Notes: generated by a model not told the origin, from the sequence alone. Positions 1 through 9,166 are shown, counted from the stretch's first letter. The stretch is 64,000 bases of DNA from Isoptericola sediminis (GCF_013085345.1 NZ_JABFAJ010000024.1:248001-312000), one strand, 5' to 3'. Numbers and translations: made by a program.

Positions 1-100
1 GCTCTTCACCGAGGACTCCACGCTCGGCACGACCCCGGTGGGCGCGTTGCGTGCCGGACGGCGCGCGCAGGTGCGCCGGCTGGCGCAGGCGCTCGGCTGA
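1..100 (+). CDS. C-terminal end of an Rv2175c-like DNA-binding protein (partial)
   Basis: Only the last 32 codons are inside the window, read from base 2 to a TGA at 98-100. The peptide opens LFTEDSTLGTTPVGALRAG and ends in RRLAQALG. This resembles the tail of the mycobacterial wHTH protein Rv2175c (LFTPDPSL, then RPVDALHAHQAREVVRRAQA). In actinobacteria that gene commonly sits beside a polyprenyl synthase and the kinase PknL, and here a polyprenyl synthase follows convergently 7 bases downstream. The assignment rests on remembered sequence similarity plus this context; most of the protein is outside the window. Confidence 0.6.
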   Translation, partial: LFTEDSTLGTTPVGALRAGRRAQVRRLAQALG

Positions 101-107
101 GAACCGG

Positions 108-1217
108 TCAGGCCCGCCGGTCGACGGCGACCCGGGCGAGGTCGGCGAGCACCTCGCGGCCGGGGGAGCTGAGGTCGGACGACGCGAGGCGCTCGAGCGC
201 AGCGCTGGCGAGCTCGTCGATGAGGGCCTCGACGTCGTCGACCGCCCCCGAGGCCGTCATGGTGTCCCGCAGCGCGGAGACGTCCTCGGCGGAGAGCTCG
301 GGGTCGCCCAGGTGCTTCGACAGCAGGGCCCGGGCCTCCTCGCCGCCGTCGGCCAGGGTCCGGGCCACCAGCACGGTGTGCTTGCCCTCGCGCAGGTCGT
401 CGCCGGCCGGCTTGCCGGTCACCGCGGGGTCGCCGAACACGCCCAGCAGGTCGTCGCGGAGCTGGAAGGCCTCGCCGACGGGCAGCCCCACGGCGCTGAT
501 CGCCTCGACGTCCTCCGCACCGGCACCGGCCAGCACCGCGCCGAGCGCCAGCGGACGCTCCACCGAGTAGCGCGCCGACTTCGAGCGCAGCACCGTGCGG
601 GCGCGCTGCTCGTCGGCGACGGGGTCCAGGCCCCAGGGCTCGGCCTGCACCAGCACGTCGAGGTACTGGCCGACCACGACCTCGCTCGTCATGGTGTCGA
701 ACAGGTCGCGGGCGGCGCGGGCGACCGTGGGCTCGACGGCGTCCAGCGCGGCGGCCGCCTCCCGGTGGCAGGCCACCAGGCACAGGTCGCCCAGCAGGAT
801 CGCCACCGCCGTGCCGAACCGCTCGCCGTCGCCCGTCCAGGCGTTGTCGCCGTGCCGTGCGGCGAAGACGCGGTGGGCCGTGGGACGGCCGCGGCGGGTG
901 TCGGAGGCGTCCATCACGTCGTCGTGCAGCAGCGCGGCGGCCTGGAACAGCTCGAGGGCGGCACCGATGCGGACGACGGCGTCACGGGTGGCGCCGGTCG
1001 GGGCGCCGCCGTGCGCGCGGAACGACCAGTAGCAGAAGGCCGCACGCAGGCGCTTGCCGCCGTCGAGCAGCGTGGAGACGTGCTCGGTCAGCGCCGCGGT
1101 CCCGGGGCCGATCTCCGCGACCTCCGCGCCCAGCCGGGCGAGGTGGGCACGCAGTGCCGTGTCGACGTCCGTGCGGAGGTTCTCGAGTTCGACCAGGGGG
1201 GTCGCGGCAGCAGGCAT
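108..1217 (-). CDS. polyprenyl diphosphate synthase (IdsA/GrcC type)
   Basis: About 369 residues, a trans-isoprenyl diphosphate synthase that condenses isopentenyl diphosphate with an allylic diphosphate to make prenyl chains for quinones, carotenoids or lipid carriers. The first aspartate-rich motif DDVMD is at residues 99-103 and is followed by the usual RRGRPTAHR segment. The second motif, RDDLLG, is near residues 254-259. GGKRLRA near 53-59 is the isopentenyl-diphosphate-binding element. Chain length cannot be read reliably. I chose the ATG at 1217 because a TAGGCT box lies exactly 6 bases upstream, suggesting a leaderless mRNA; an in-frame GTG at 1223 is the alternative. It is convergent with the Rv2175c-like gene, as in mycobacteria. 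Confidence 0.9.
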   Translation of the reverse strand: MPAAATPLVELENLRTDVDTALRAHLARLGAEVAEIGPGTAALTEHVSTLLDGGKRLRAAFCYWSFRAHGGAPTGATRDAVVRIGAALELFQAAALLHDDVMDASDTRRGRPTAHRVFAARHGDNAWTGDGERFGTAVAILLGDLCLVACHREAAAALDAVEPTVARAARDLFDTMTSEVVVGQYLDVLVQAEPWGLDPVADEQRARTVLRSKSARYSVERPLALGAVLAGAGAEDVEAISAVGLPVGEAFQLRDDLLGVFGDPAVTGKPAGDDLREGKHTVLVARTLADGGEEARALLSKHLGDPELSAEDVSALRDTMTASGAVDDVEALIDELASAALERLASSDLSSPGREVLADLARVAVDRRA

Positions 1218-1223
1218 GGGCAC

Positions 1224-1229
1224 AGCCTA
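1224..1229 (-). promoter_or_regulatory. leaderless -10 box of the polyprenyl synthase
   Basis: TAGGCT on the minus strand, 6 bases before the ATG at 1217. No convincing -35 box is visible. Confidence 0.5.
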
Positions 1230-1303
1230 AGCGTGCTGAGTAGTTTGGGCTGGCGATCGTGACCCGACCGTGTCCTGCGTGTCCCCGGGCCTTCGTCCGG
1301 TGG

Positions 1304-1867
1304 TCAGGAACCGTCGGTCGGCCCGTCGGCGGCCACCGTGCCGGACAACGACACCAGGCGCCGCTCGCCGTCGTCCAGCACGCCGATGAGGACGGTCTCG
1401 ACCGCCGCCTTCTTGGTGTCCCGCGTGCGGGTGAACACCGACCGCGCGGCGAGCCCGGAGGCCGGGACCTCGTCGGCCTCGGCGAAGCCGGCCTCGTCCA
1501 GCCGGCGCGCGTAGGACGCCATGACCTTGCGGGCGGACTGGTTCGTCGCCAGGTTGAGGGAGACCTCCACCAGTCCGTCCTCCGCCGGCAGCGCGGAGCT
1601 GGCGAGCACCGTCGCCTTCTTCGGGGCACCCAGCAGACCGGTGGGGAATCCCTGGGCGTAGTCACCGACGGCCGACGACGGGTCGAACGACGGCAGGGCG
1701 GTCGGGACGTCGGAGGGGCCGCCCGTGGGGTCGGGGCCCGACGCCGCCCCGTGGCCGTCGGCCGTGCCGCAGCCGCTCACGAGGCACGCCACGAGGGCGG
1801 CCGTCGCGACGGCACGCGCGGCGGGTCCCGGCGTGCGGTCGGCACGCGGGCGGCTGGTCGAGGACAC
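1304..1867 (-). CDS. secreted lipoprotein of unknown function
   Basis: 187 residues from a GTG at 1867. The N-terminus is basic (RPRADRTPGPAARA), followed by a hydrophobic stretch and the lipobox LVSGC with the lipidated cysteine at residue 33, so the mature protein should be anchored to the outer face of the membrane. A Gly/Pro/Ser-rich linker leads into a compact alpha/beta-looking domain (residues ~70-187). I do not recognise a family. It lies 86 bases upstream of the polyprenyl synthase on the same strand but probably has a separate promoter, because the synthase has its own -10 box. The lipoprotein call is secure; the function is unknown. Confidence 0.75.
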   Translation of the reverse strand: MSSTSRPRADRTPGPAARAVATAALVACLVSGCGTADGHGAASGPDPTGGPSDVPTALPSFDPSSAVGDYAQGFPTGLLGAPKKATVLASSALPAEDGLVEVSLNLATNQSARKVMASYARRLDEAGFAEADEVPASGLAARSVFTRTRDTKKAAVETVLIGVLDDGERRLVSLSGTVAADGPTDGS

Positions 1868-1975
1868 GGGGACACCGTAGTAGGCGCTCACCCCCAGCAG
1901 GGCCCGTCCCCAGGCCCGGCCGCGGGACGGGCCCGGGCGCGGCGGCCGGGTGCCGCGAGGCGGTGTGCTCGGCTC

Positions 1976-3142
1976 ATGACGACCACCTGTGACCCCGCAC
2001 CCGACACCGTCCGCCTCCGTGACGCCCACGACCTCCTGGCCGCCGTCCCGTACCGGCTGGGGTTCCGGCCCACCGAGTCCGTCGTCCTGGCCTGCGTGAC
2101 CGCGTCCGGGCGCCTCGGGCTCGTCGCCCGCGTCGGCCTGCCCGACCTCGCCGGCCCCGGGGACGTCACGGCCGGTCTGGAACCGCTCACCCGTGCCGTC
2201 GCGGACGTCGACCCGACCTTCTGCCTGCTCGTCCTGTACACCGCGGGGGAGGTCGCGGCCGCCGTGGACCGGGTGGAGGCCGTCCGCCGGGTCGTCGCCC
2301 CGACCGTCGAGGTCGACCGCTGGCTCGTGACACCGCACGGGTACCGCGGCCTGGACTGCGACGACGTCGCGTGCTGCCCGCCCGGCGGGTTCCCGACCGC
2401 CGCCCTCGAGCACGGGCCGGTGGGGGCGGCCCACGTCCTGGCCGGCCGCGCGCTCGCGGACTCGGCGGAGGAGGCCTTCCGCCTCCCGGCCGCCACCGCC
2501 GCCGCCCGGGGACTGGCGGCCCGGGCGGCACGACGCCGCGAGAGCGCCCGACCGACCACCGGCGACGAGGAGGCCGCCCGGCGGTGGCGGGGCGAGGCGT
2601 GGTCGGCCTGGCGGTCGGCCCTGGGGCAGGTCGACGACGACCCGGCCGCGGACCCCGCGCTGGGCCCGGCCCTGCTCGGCCGCGTCGGTGCCGGCCTGGC
2701 CGACCGGCGAGTGCGCGACGCCGCGCTGCTGAGTCTGCTGCCCCGCGGTGACGAGGCCACCGCGGCGACCGTCGAGGGGGTCGAGGACGACGAGGCCGGC
2801 GCAGCCCGCGCGATGGCGTCCGTCGTCGACCCCGACCACGCGGTGGCCCCGGACCCGGTGCGGCTGCGACGTGGCGCCGTCGTGCTCGAACAGGTGGTGG
2901 CGCACGTGCCCCGGCGTCTGCAGGCGCCACCCCTGACGTTGCTCGCGTTCCTGGCGTGGTGGCAGGGCGACGGGCCGCGGGCGGCGCGGCGTGTCGAGGG
3001 CGCGCTGGCGGTCGACGCGACGTACCGGCTGGCGCGGCTGGTGCACGGTGCGGTGTCGGCGGGGCTGCCGCCCGGCTGGGTCCGGGCCGACCAGCGAGCG
3101 GACGGCCCGTCCGGCAGACCCCGGGGCGGCGGCGTCCGGTAG
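1976..3142 (+). CDS. DUF4192 family protein
   Basis: 388 residues starting at ATG 1976. The opening DAHDLLAAVPYRLGFRPTES is the family signature of DUF4192, a soluble actinobacterial protein of unknown role. The remainder is Ala/Arg-rich and alpha-helical with no transmembrane segment. The stop codon TAG at 3140-3142 is also the start of the TAGCGT box that appears to promote the next gene. Several longer in-frame extensions exist upstream, but similarity begins at this ATG. Confidence 0.85.
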   Translation: MTTTCDPAPDTVRLRDAHDLLAAVPYRLGFRPTESVVLACVTASGRLGLVARVGLPDLAGPGDVTAGLEPLTRAVADVDPTFCLLVLYTAGEVAAAVDRVEAVRRVVAPTVEVDRWLVTPHGYRGLDCDDVACCPPGGFPTAALEHGPVGAAHVLAGRALADSAEEAFRLPAATAAARGLAARAARRRESARPTTGDEEAARRWRGEAWSAWRSALGQVDDDPAADPALGPALLGRVGAGLADRRVRDAALLSLLPRGDEATAATVEGVEDDEAGAARAMASVVDPDHAVAPDPVRLRRGAVVLEQVVAHVPRRLQAPPLTLLAFLAWWQGDGPRAARRVEGALAVDATYRLARLVHGAVSAGLPPGWVRADQRADGPSGRPRGGGVR

Positions 3143-3145
3143 CGT
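3140..3145 (+). promoter_or_regulatory. leaderless -10 box of the Usp gene
   Basis: TAGCGT, 6 bases before ATG 3152. It overlaps the DUF4192 stop codon. Confidence 0.45.
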
Positions 3146-3151
3146 GCAGGC

Positions 3152-3496
3152 ATGGCGATCGTCGTGGGACATCTGAGCACTCCCGAGGGCGAGAAGGCGC
3201 TGGCCGCCGCCGAGGCGGAGGCCCTGCAGCGCCAGACGCGACTCGTGGTCATCAGTCCGGGTTCCGGGGGAGAGGACGTCACGCAGCGGCTGGAGGCCGC
3301 GTCGGTCGAGCACGTGGTGGTGCCGGGCACGGGCGACCTCGCCGAGGACCTGGTCCGCGAGGCCCTCGAGGCGCAGGCGGAGCTGATCGTCATCGGGCTG
3401 CGACGGCGCAGCCCCGTGGGCAAGCTCATCCTCGGCTCCGGCGCACAGCGCATCCTGCTGGAGGCCCCGTGCCCGGTGCTGGCCGTCAAGCCGTGA
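3152..3496 (+). CDS. universal stress protein (UspA family), short
   Basis: 114 residues, a single Usp domain but somewhat shorter than the usual ~140. The C-terminal half carries the ATP-loop pattern G-x-R-x5-G-x9-G-(S/A)-x: IGLRRRSPVGKLILGSGAQR, followed by the typical end LLEAPCPVLAVKP. The N-terminal strand IVVGHLSTPEG lacks the longer first helix of classical members. Usp proteins bind ATP and accumulate under stress or hypoxia in actinobacteria; the role here is inferred from family only. Confidence 0.88.
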   Translation: MAIVVGHLSTPEGEKALAAAEAEALQRQTRLVVISPGSGGEDVTQRLEAASVEHVVVPGTGDLAEDLVREALEAQAELIVIGLRRRSPVGKLILGSGAQRILLEAPCPVLAVKP

Positions 3497-3658
3497 CGCC
3501 ACGCCGCTGACCCGCGTGTCGCCACGCCGAGGATCCGACAGGGAATAGACGAGCCGTCATCCGGCGTTCACCTGCGTGACCACCGATGACGTACCGGGAA
3601 GCGCAGCCGTGGCGAGGCGGCGAGGGCCCTCCGGGCCCCTCTTCCCTGGTACCGCCAG

Positions 3659-3664
3659 TACAAT
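3659..3664 (+). promoter_or_regulatory. possible -10 element upstream of sigA
   Basis: TACAAT stands in a short AT-rich patch about 86 bases before the sigA start, in the 253-base gap after the Usp gene. No good -35 box lies 16-18 bases upstream. The rest of the gap holds a GC-rich imperfect repeat (3622-3641) and no ORF I can support. Confidence 0.35.
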
Positions 3665-3749
3665 ATAGGTATTCCGCTGCGTCGAGAGGCCCTCGTCCCA
3701 GGCTCCGACCGCGGTCCACCGTCTCCCTCGAACGCCGAAAGGTCGGTTT

Positions 3750-5369
3750 GTGGCGTCCACTGCGCAGAACCCCCCGCTGCCCCGAGAGTTCGACCACCCT
3801 GCCCTGCAGGAGCTGCTCGACCGCGGCACCGCGAACGGTCGTGTCGACGCGGAGAGCTTCCGCTCTGCCTGCGAGCACGCGTCCGTGGGTGACCCGAAGC
3901 GCCTGAAGGCCGTGCTGCGCGCCTTCGCGGGCGCCGGTGTCGAGGTCGGCGTGCCCACGGCGACCAAGGTCGCCGCGGCCGCGAGCTCGTCCACCAAGAC
4001 CCAGACGCGCGCGAAGGCGCCCGCGTCGAAGCCTGCCGCGAAGAAGTCCACGACGTCCGCGGCCGCCGGCACGACGTCGGAGGCCGAGGACACCTCGTCC
4101 GCGGACGCCGAGTCCGGCGAGGCCACCACGTCGGCCGCGAAGAAGACGGCGGCCAAGAAGCCCGCCGCGAAGAAGACGGCCGCCAAGAAGCCGGCGGCCA
4201 AGAAGGCCGCGGCGACGACCACGACCACGCGCAAGGCGGCGGCCAAGGCCCACAAGCCTGCCCCGGAGCCGGACGGCGTCCCGGTCGAGGACGAGGAGGG
4301 CGAGGGCCCCCGCGAGATCCACGTCACCGGGATCAAGCTCCAGCGCGGCAAGAAGGAGGAGGAGGGCGGCGGCTTCGTCGTCTCCGACACCGACGACGAC
4401 GACCAGCCCGCCCAGCAGGTCGTCACCGCCGGCGCGACGGCCGACCCGGTCAAGGACTACCTCAAGCAGATCGGCAAGGTCGCGCTGCTGAACGCCGAGC
4501 AGGAGGTCGAGCTCGCCAAGCGCATCGAGGCCGGCCTGTTCGCCGAGGAGCGCCTCGCGCAGGACTTCGCCGACTTCGACCGCACCAAGGCCTCGGCCGA
4601 CGAGCGCAAGATGTGGCGCGACCTGCGCTGGATCGCGCACGACGGCCGCCGCGCCAAGAACCACCTGCTCGAGGCGAACCTGCGTCTGGTCGTCTCGCTC
4701 GCCAAGCGGTACACCGGCCGCGGGATGCTGTTCCTGGACCTGATCCAGGAGGGCAACCTCGGTCTGATCCGCGCGGTCGAGAAGTTCGACTACACCAAGG
4801 GCTACAAGTTCTCGACGTACGCCACCTGGTGGATCCGGCAGGCGATCACCCGCGCGATGGCCGACCAGGCCCGCACCATCCGTATCCCGGTGCACATGGT
4901 CGAGGTCATCAACAAGCTCGCCCGCGTGCAGCGCCAGATGCTCCAGGACCTGGGCCGCGAGCCCACGCCGGAGGAGCTGGCCAAGGAGCTCGACATGACC
5001 CCGGAGAAGGTCGTCGAGGTCCAGAAGTACGGTCGTGAGCCCATCTCGCTGCACACCCCGCTCGGCGAGGACGGCGACAGCGAGTTCGGCGACCTCATCG
5101 AGGACTCCGAGGCGATCGTCCCGTCGGACGCGGTGTCGTTCACCCTGCTGCAAGAGCAGCTGCACCAGGTGCTGGACACACTGTCCGAGCGCGAGGCCGG
5201 CGTGGTCTCCATGCGGTTCGGCCTGCAGGACGGCCAGCCCAAGACGCTCGACGAGATCGGCAAGGTCTACGGCGTCACGCGTGAGCGGATCCGTCAGATC
5301 GAGTCCAAGACGATGTCGAAGCTGCGGCACCCGTCGCGCTCGCAGGTGCTGCGCGACTACCTCGACTGA
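3750..5369 (+). CDS. sigA: primary RNA polymerase sigma factor SigA/HrdB
   Basis: 539 residues from a GTG. Residues ~75-185 are a lysine/alanine-rich, histone-H1-like tail with repeated [14 protein letters not shown] units, typical of actinobacterial SigA and HrdB. Region 1.2 begins near residue 231 ([20 protein letters not shown]). Region 2 ([20 protein letters not shown], then [16 protein letters not shown]) spans ~307-380 and contacts core RNA polymerase and the -10 box. Region 4.2 ([20 protein letters not shown]) near 500-520 is the -35-binding helix-turn-helix. The end, [13 protein letters not shown], is canonical. It directs housekeeping transcription. It ends just before a strong hairpin that also serves the convergent envelope-protein gene. 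Confidence 0.98.
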   Translation: MASTAQNPPLPREFDHPALQELLDRGTANGRVDAESFRSACEHASVGDPKRLKAVLRAFAGAGVEVGVPTATKVAAAASSSTKTQTRAKAPASKPAAKKSTTSAAAGTTSEAEDTSSADAESGEATTSAAKKTAAKKPAAKKTAAKKPAAKKAAATTTTTRKAAAKAHKPAPEPDGVPVEDEEGEGPREIHVTGIKLQRGKKEEEGGGFVVSDTDDDDQPAQQVVTAGATADPVKDYLKQIGKVALLNAEQEVELAKRIEAGLFAEERLAQDFADFDRTKASADERKMWRDLRWIAHDGRRAKNHLLEANLRLVVSLAKRYTGRGMLFLDLIQEGNLGLIRAVEKFDYTKGYKFSTYATWWIRQAITRAMADQARTIRIPVHMVEVINKLARVQRQMLQDLGREPTPEELAKELDMTPEKVVEVQKYGREPISLHTPLGEDGDSEFGDLIEDSEAIVPSDAVSFTLLQEQLHQVLDTLSEREAGVVSMRFGLQDGQPKTLDEIGKVYGVTRERIRQIESKTMSKLRHPSRSQVLRDYLD

Positions 5370-5383
5370 CCGACACCACTGCG

Positions 5384-5441
5384 TGTGGGTATGAAAGATG
5401 CCGTCCTCCTCCCCGGGAGGGCGGCATCTTTCCTACCCACA
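5384..5441. terminator. 58-base hairpin, bidirectional terminator after sigA
   Basis: Arms TGTGGGTA (5384-5391) and TACCCACA (5434-5441) enclose a perfect 11-bp stem, GAAAGATGCCG with CGGCATCTTTC, and a further GC-rich inner stem. It sits between convergent genes. Its length and outer ends match the hairpin at 59825-59882. Confidence 0.75.
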
Positions 5442-5471
5442 GCGGTCGGGCGTGCCCGGCGTGGGCCGCTG

Positions 5472-6251
5472 CTACGTCTCCTTGCTGCCGACCTGCCGTC
5501 CCACGGTGTACCCGACGATGGCCGCCAGCACCGAGACCAGTCCGTCGGAGCCGATCTTGCCGGTGACGCCCAGCAGGATGACCGAGAGCACCACCATCAC
5601 CAGGACCATGCCCTCGATCTGCGAGCGGTAGCTGCCGTCCCCCTTGTCCTCGGACGTCGCCCCGCCGCCGGACGGCGCGCCGCGTCTCCAGAAGCTGCCC
5701 TTCATCAGCACCATGACGACCAGCAGCAGGGTCGCCGGGATGACGGTGCTCAGCACGACGACGCGCAGGTCCGTCCCCTGCAGGGGAGGGCTCGTCTGCA
5801 CCACCGCGACGTCGGGCGACGGCTCCGCCTGGAGTCCGAGCGCTTCCAGCTCGGCATCCGACAGCTGGAAGTCGACCGTCGCCGTCAACCGGGGGTCCTC
5901 GGTGATCTCGACGACCGTGCCGGACTCGCTCCCGGTGTCGACGCGGAAGACGGCCGTCGCTCCCGGGCCGCACTCGGCGGGAAGGATGAGCTCGAAGGTC
6001 GCGCCCTCCCCGGTGACGAAGTCGCCGCACGTCCTCTCGTCCGCGCCGTCGGCGGCGGCGACGACCGTGACGTGGACACCCGTCGTCGGGACCTCGCCGT
6101 TCACGGTCACGAGGCCGACGATGGTCTGCTGGTCCGCGACCGGGGACGCCGTCTCGGCGACGGCGGTCGGGGCGGGCACCGACACGGCGAGCATCGCCGC
6201 CGCGAACATCGACGCCAGCGCGGCCCTCATGACGCTCCTGGGCAGACTCAC
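5472..6251 (-). CDS. exported membrane-anchored protein of unknown function
   Basis: 259 residues from a GTG at 6251. A Sec signal peptide covers residues 1-33 (hydrophobic core ~9-25). An extracytoplasmic beta-rich domain of ~35-160 follows, with two cysteines (C75, C94) that could form a disulfide. Two transmembrane helices lie at ~164-183 and ~213-230, and a weaker third at ~237-252. The Gly-rich cytoplasmic loop between the helices is charged. I know no family for it. It is convergent with sigA and shares the 5384-5441 terminator. Confidence 0.7.
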   Translation of the reverse strand: MSLPRSVMRAALASMFAAAMLAVSVPAPTAVAETASPVADQQTIVGLVTVNGEVPTTGVHVTVVAAADGADERTCGDFVTGEGATFELILPAECGPGATAVFRVDTGSESGTVVEITEDPRLTATVDFQLSDAELEALGLQAEPSPDVAVVQTSPPLQGTDLRVVVLSTVIPATLLLVVMVLMKGSFWRRGAPSGGGATSEDKGDGSYRSQIEGMVLVMVVLSVILLGVTGKIGSDGLVSVLAAIVGYTVGRQVGSKET

Positions 6252-6423
6252 CGTCCGGCCCTCCTCGTGGATGCACCGTCACGCCTTGTTTCACGGTAGG
6301 CAGGGTCCTGGACACACGCACCGCAAACGCACACGTCAGACGTCGGACGCATTGCTGACATGGTTCGCGATCACGCCATGCCGGCGTCCGCGAGGCGCCG
6401 TTCCCCGGATCTTCCCCCGGCAT

Positions 6424-6461
6424 GACGAAGGCCCCGCACCGGTCGGTGCGGGGCCTTCGTC
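6424..6461. terminator. strong hairpin terminator
   Basis: 17-bp perfect stem, GACGAAGGCCCCGCACC (6424-6440) with its complement at 6445-6461, and the four-base loop GGTC. It lies just downstream of the minus-strand DUF7455 gene. Confidence 0.85.
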
Positions 6462-6495
6462 GGTCCGGGGCGTCCCCGGCAGGTCGTCGTGGGGG

Positions 6496-6708
6496 TCAGG
6501 AGGCGCCGTGCTCGGCGTGCAGACGATCGGTCTCGTCCTGAACGTGCGTGGCCACGGACTGGTAGGCGTCGGCGTGGGCGCGGGCGTGGTGGCCGCAGAA
6601 CAGCAGCTCCCCGGCGGGAAGCTCGACACGCACGTAGGCCTGGGCCCCGCAGCGGTCACAGCGGTCGGCGGCGGTCATCTGGGTCGTGTCTTCCGTCATG
6701 GTGCTCAC
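6496..6708 (-). CDS. DUF7455 family small protein
   Basis: 70 residues from a GTG at 6708 (VSTMTEDTTQMTAADRCDRC). The core CDRCGAQAYVRVELPAGEL followed by FCGHHA is the family hallmark: two CxxC/CxxH-type ligand sets that could bind zinc. It is a small cytosolic actinobacterial protein of unknown role, often found near sigA and the type II topoisomerase genes. An in-frame ORF extends to 6789, but family members start a few residues before TAADRCDRC, which supports the shorter start. It is divergent from parE. Confidence 0.85.
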   Translation of the reverse strand: MSTMTEDTTQMTAADRCDRCGAQAYVRVELPAGELLFCGHHARAHADAYQSVATHVQDETDRLHAEHGAS

Positions 6709-6838
6709 GCCACCATCAAACCATCTGGGCCGCGATTTCTTCCCGGGAGGGGGCCCGGTTCGCTGTCGGCGATCAACGCCGCGGGTCACATCTCGGCCAC
6801 CAGCGGGGAGCCTCGGCGGTGCTGTCAGCGGGCTCGGC

Positions 6839-6844
6839 TACCCT
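6839..6844 (+). promoter_or_regulatory. leaderless -10 box of parE
   Basis: TACCCT, 7 bases before the GTG at 6852. Confidence 0.45.
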
Positions 6845-6851
6845 CGACCGC

Positions 6852-8978
6852 GTGACAGCCACGTCCGAGTCCGGGTACACCGCACGCCATCTCTCCGTCC
6901 TCGAGGGCCTCGAGGCGGTCCGCAAGCGCCCCGGCATGTACATCGGGTCCACCGACTCCCGCGGCCTGATGCACTGCCTGTGGGAGATCATCGACAACTC
7001 CGTCGACGAGGCGCTCGGCGGCCACGCCAGCGCCATCCGCGTCGTGCTGCACGCCGACACCTCCGTGACGGTCGAGGACGACGGCCGCGGCATCCCCGTG
7101 GACGCCGAGCCGAAGACCGGCCTGTCCGGCGTCGAGGTGGTCTTCACCAAGCTGCACGCGGGCGGCAAGTTCGGCGGTGGCTCGTACACCGCCTCCGGCG
7201 GCCTGCACGGTGTGGGCGCGTCCGTCGTCAACGCGCTGTCCGCCCGGCTCGACGTCGAGGTCGACCGCGGCGGCAAGACCTACGGCATGCGGTTCCACCG
7301 CGGTGAGCCCGGGACCTTCGCCGACCCCGCCACGGGCCCGACGCCGGAGGCCCCGTTCGAGCCGTTCGTCGACCACTCCGAGCTGGAGGTCGTCGGCAAG
7401 GCGCCCCGCAAGCGCACCGGCACCCGGGTGCGCTACTGGGCGGACCGGCAGATCTTCCCCAAGTCGGCGGTGTTCTCCTACGACGAGCTGGTCACGCGGG
7501 CGCGGCAGACGACGTTCCTGGTGCCCGGGCTGAAGATCACCGTGCGCGACGAGCGGGGCCTGCCCGGCACGCCGGGGGAGTCCGGGCCGCACGAGGAGGT
7601 CTTCCAGCACTCCGGCGGCGCCGTGGACTTCGTGGAGTTCCTCGCCCCGGACACCCCGGTCACCTCGACCTGGCACCTGACGGGGTCCGGCTCGTTCACC
7701 GAGACGGTGCCCGTCCTGGACGCCAAGGGGCACATGACCTCCCAGGAGGTGAAGCGCGACTGCGAGGTCGACGTCGCGCTGCGGTGGGGCGTCGGCTACG
7801 AGACCGAGCTGCGCACCTTCGTCAACATCATCGCCACGCCCAAGGGCGGCTCGCACCGCACCGGGTTCGAGCAGGGCCTGCTCAAGACGATCCGCAAGCA
7901 GGTCGAGGCCAACGCCCGCCGGCTGAAGGTCTCGGCGAAGGACTCGGCCGAGCGCATCGAGAAGGACGACGCGATGGCCGGCATGACCGCCGTCGTCACC
8001 GTGCGCCTGGCCGAGCCGCAGTTCGAAGGGCAGACCAAGGAGGTCCTCGGCACCGCGCCGGTGCGCCAGATCGTCTCCCGCGTCGTGGAGGACGAGCTCA
8101 AGGCGCTGCTGACCTCGACCAAGCGCGACGACAAGGCGCAGGCCTCCCTGCTGCTGGAGAAGGTCGTGGCGGAGATGCGCGCCCGCGTCACCGCGCGCAA
8201 GCAGAAGGAGATCTCCCGGCGCAAGAACGCCCTGGAGTCCTCCTCGCTGCCGGCCAAGCTGGCCGACTGCCGCAGCGACGACGTCGGGCGCTCCGAGCTG
8301 TTCATCGTCGAGGGAGACAGCGCCCTGGGCACCGCCAAGCTCGCGCGGTCGTCGGACTTCCAGGCGCTGCTGCCCATCCGCGGCAAGATCCTCAACGTCC
8401 AGAAGGCGTCGATCAGCGACATGCTGCGCAACGCCGAGTGCGCCGCGATCATCCAGGTGCTCGGCGCCGGGTCGGGGCGCTCCTTCGACGTGGACGCCGC
8501 CCGGTACGGCAAGGTCGTGCTCATGACCGACGCCGACGTCGACGGCGCGCACATCCGCACCCTGCTGCTGACGCTGTTCTACCGGTACATGCGCCCGCTG
8601 CTCACCGAGGGCCGCGTGTTCGCCGCCGTGCCACCGCTGCACCGCATCGAGGTGCTCGGGTCGGGCCGCCGCAAGGGCGAATACCTGTACACGTACTCCG
8701 AGGCCGAGCTCAACGCGACACTGAAGAAGCTCGACAAGGCCGGTCGCCGCTACAAGGACGACATCCAGCGGTACAAGGGTCTGGGCGAGATGGACGCCGA
8801 CCAGCTCGCCGAGACGACGATGGACCCGCGCCACCGCACGCTGCGCCGGGTGACCGTCGAGCACGCCGAGGCCGCGGAGCGTGTCTTCGACCTGCTCATG
8901 GGCTCCGACGTCGCGCCGCGCAAGGAGTTCATCGTGGCCGGGGCGAACGCCCTGGACCGCGCGCAGATCGACGCCTAG
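6852..8978 (+). CDS. parE: DNA topoisomerase IV subunit B (ParE)
   Basis: 708 residues, the ATPase subunit of a type II topoisomerase that decatenates chromosomes with ParC (encoded at 32963-35449). The GHKL ATPase domain shows RKRPGMYIGSTDSRGLMH, the Mg/ATP motif EIIDNSVDEA (~45-54) and the glycine loop SGGLHGVGASVVNALS. The TOPRIM domain has EGDSALGTAK and the acidic triad in TDADVDGAH. QRYKGLGEMDADQL marks the C-terminal segment. EGDSA followed by LGTAK, with FQALLPIRGKILNV, favours ParE over GyrB (EGDSAGGSAK). The GTG at 6852 is chosen from the homologous N-terminus and the -10 box. Confidence 0.93.
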   Translation: MTATSESGYTARHLSVLEGLEAVRKRPGMYIGSTDSRGLMHCLWEIIDNSVDEALGGHASAIRVVLHADTSVTVEDDGRGIPVDAEPKTGLSGVEVVFTKLHAGGKFGGGSYTASGGLHGVGASVVNALSARLDVEVDRGGKTYGMRFHRGEPGTFADPATGPTPEAPFEPFVDHSELEVVGKAPRKRTGTRVRYWADRQIFPKSAVFSYDELVTRARQTTFLVPGLKITVRDERGLPGTPGESGPHEEVFQHSGGAVDFVEFLAPDTPVTSTWHLTGSGSFTETVPVLDAKGHMTSQEVKRDCEVDVALRWGVGYETELRTFVNIIATPKGGSHRTGFEQGLLKTIRKQVEANARRLKVSAKDSAERIEKDDAMAGMTAVVTVRLAEPQFEGQTKEVLGTAPVRQIVSRVVEDELKALLTSTKRDDKAQASLLLEKVVAEMRARVTARKQKEISRRKNALESSSLPAKLADCRSDDVGRSELFIVEGDSALGTAKLARSSDFQALLPIRGKILNVQKASISDMLRNAECAAIIQVLGAGSGRSFDVDAARYGKVVLMTDADVDGAHIRTLLLTLFYRYMRPLLTEGRVFAAVPPLHRIEVLGSGRRKGEYLYTYSEAELNATLKKLDKAGRRYKDDIQRYKGLGEMDADQLAETTMDPRHRTLRRVTVEHAEAAERVFDLLMGSDVAPRKEFIVAGANALDRAQIDA

Positions 8979-8989
8979 GAGCCGGCGGC

Positions 8990-9166
8990 GTGGACAGCGA
9001 ACCGATGACCCCGGCGGACCTCGAGCGGGAGCTCGGGGTCCCCGCTCAGCAGATCCGTAACGTCCTTCGGGCGGAGTACGGACTGCTCGCGGAACGCGGT
9101 GAGATCCGGTGGGAGCTCACCCCCGAACAGGTCGCCCACGTTCGCCGCGCCTTCCAGCGCGGCTGA
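8990..9166 (+). CDS. small hypothetical protein, HTH-like
   Basis: 58 residues from GTG 8990, with AGGAG 7 bases upstream that overlaps the parE stop codon, so it is probably cotranscribed with parE. The sequence PADLERELGVPAQQIRNVLR reads like a single helix-turn-helix of the type that chooses between DNA-binding helices, and the end is basic. I cannot assign a family; a DNA-binding role is inference. Confidence 0.55.
   Translation: MDSEPMTPADLERELGVPAQQIRNVLRAEYGLLAERGEIRWELTPEQVAHVRRAFQRG

Noticed and set aside
1304-3502. 732-codon minus-strand ORF across the lipoprotein, DUF4192 and Usp region
   Set aside because: Only its last 187 codons look real (signal peptide and lipobox); the rest is the antisense shadow of DUF4192 and Usp.
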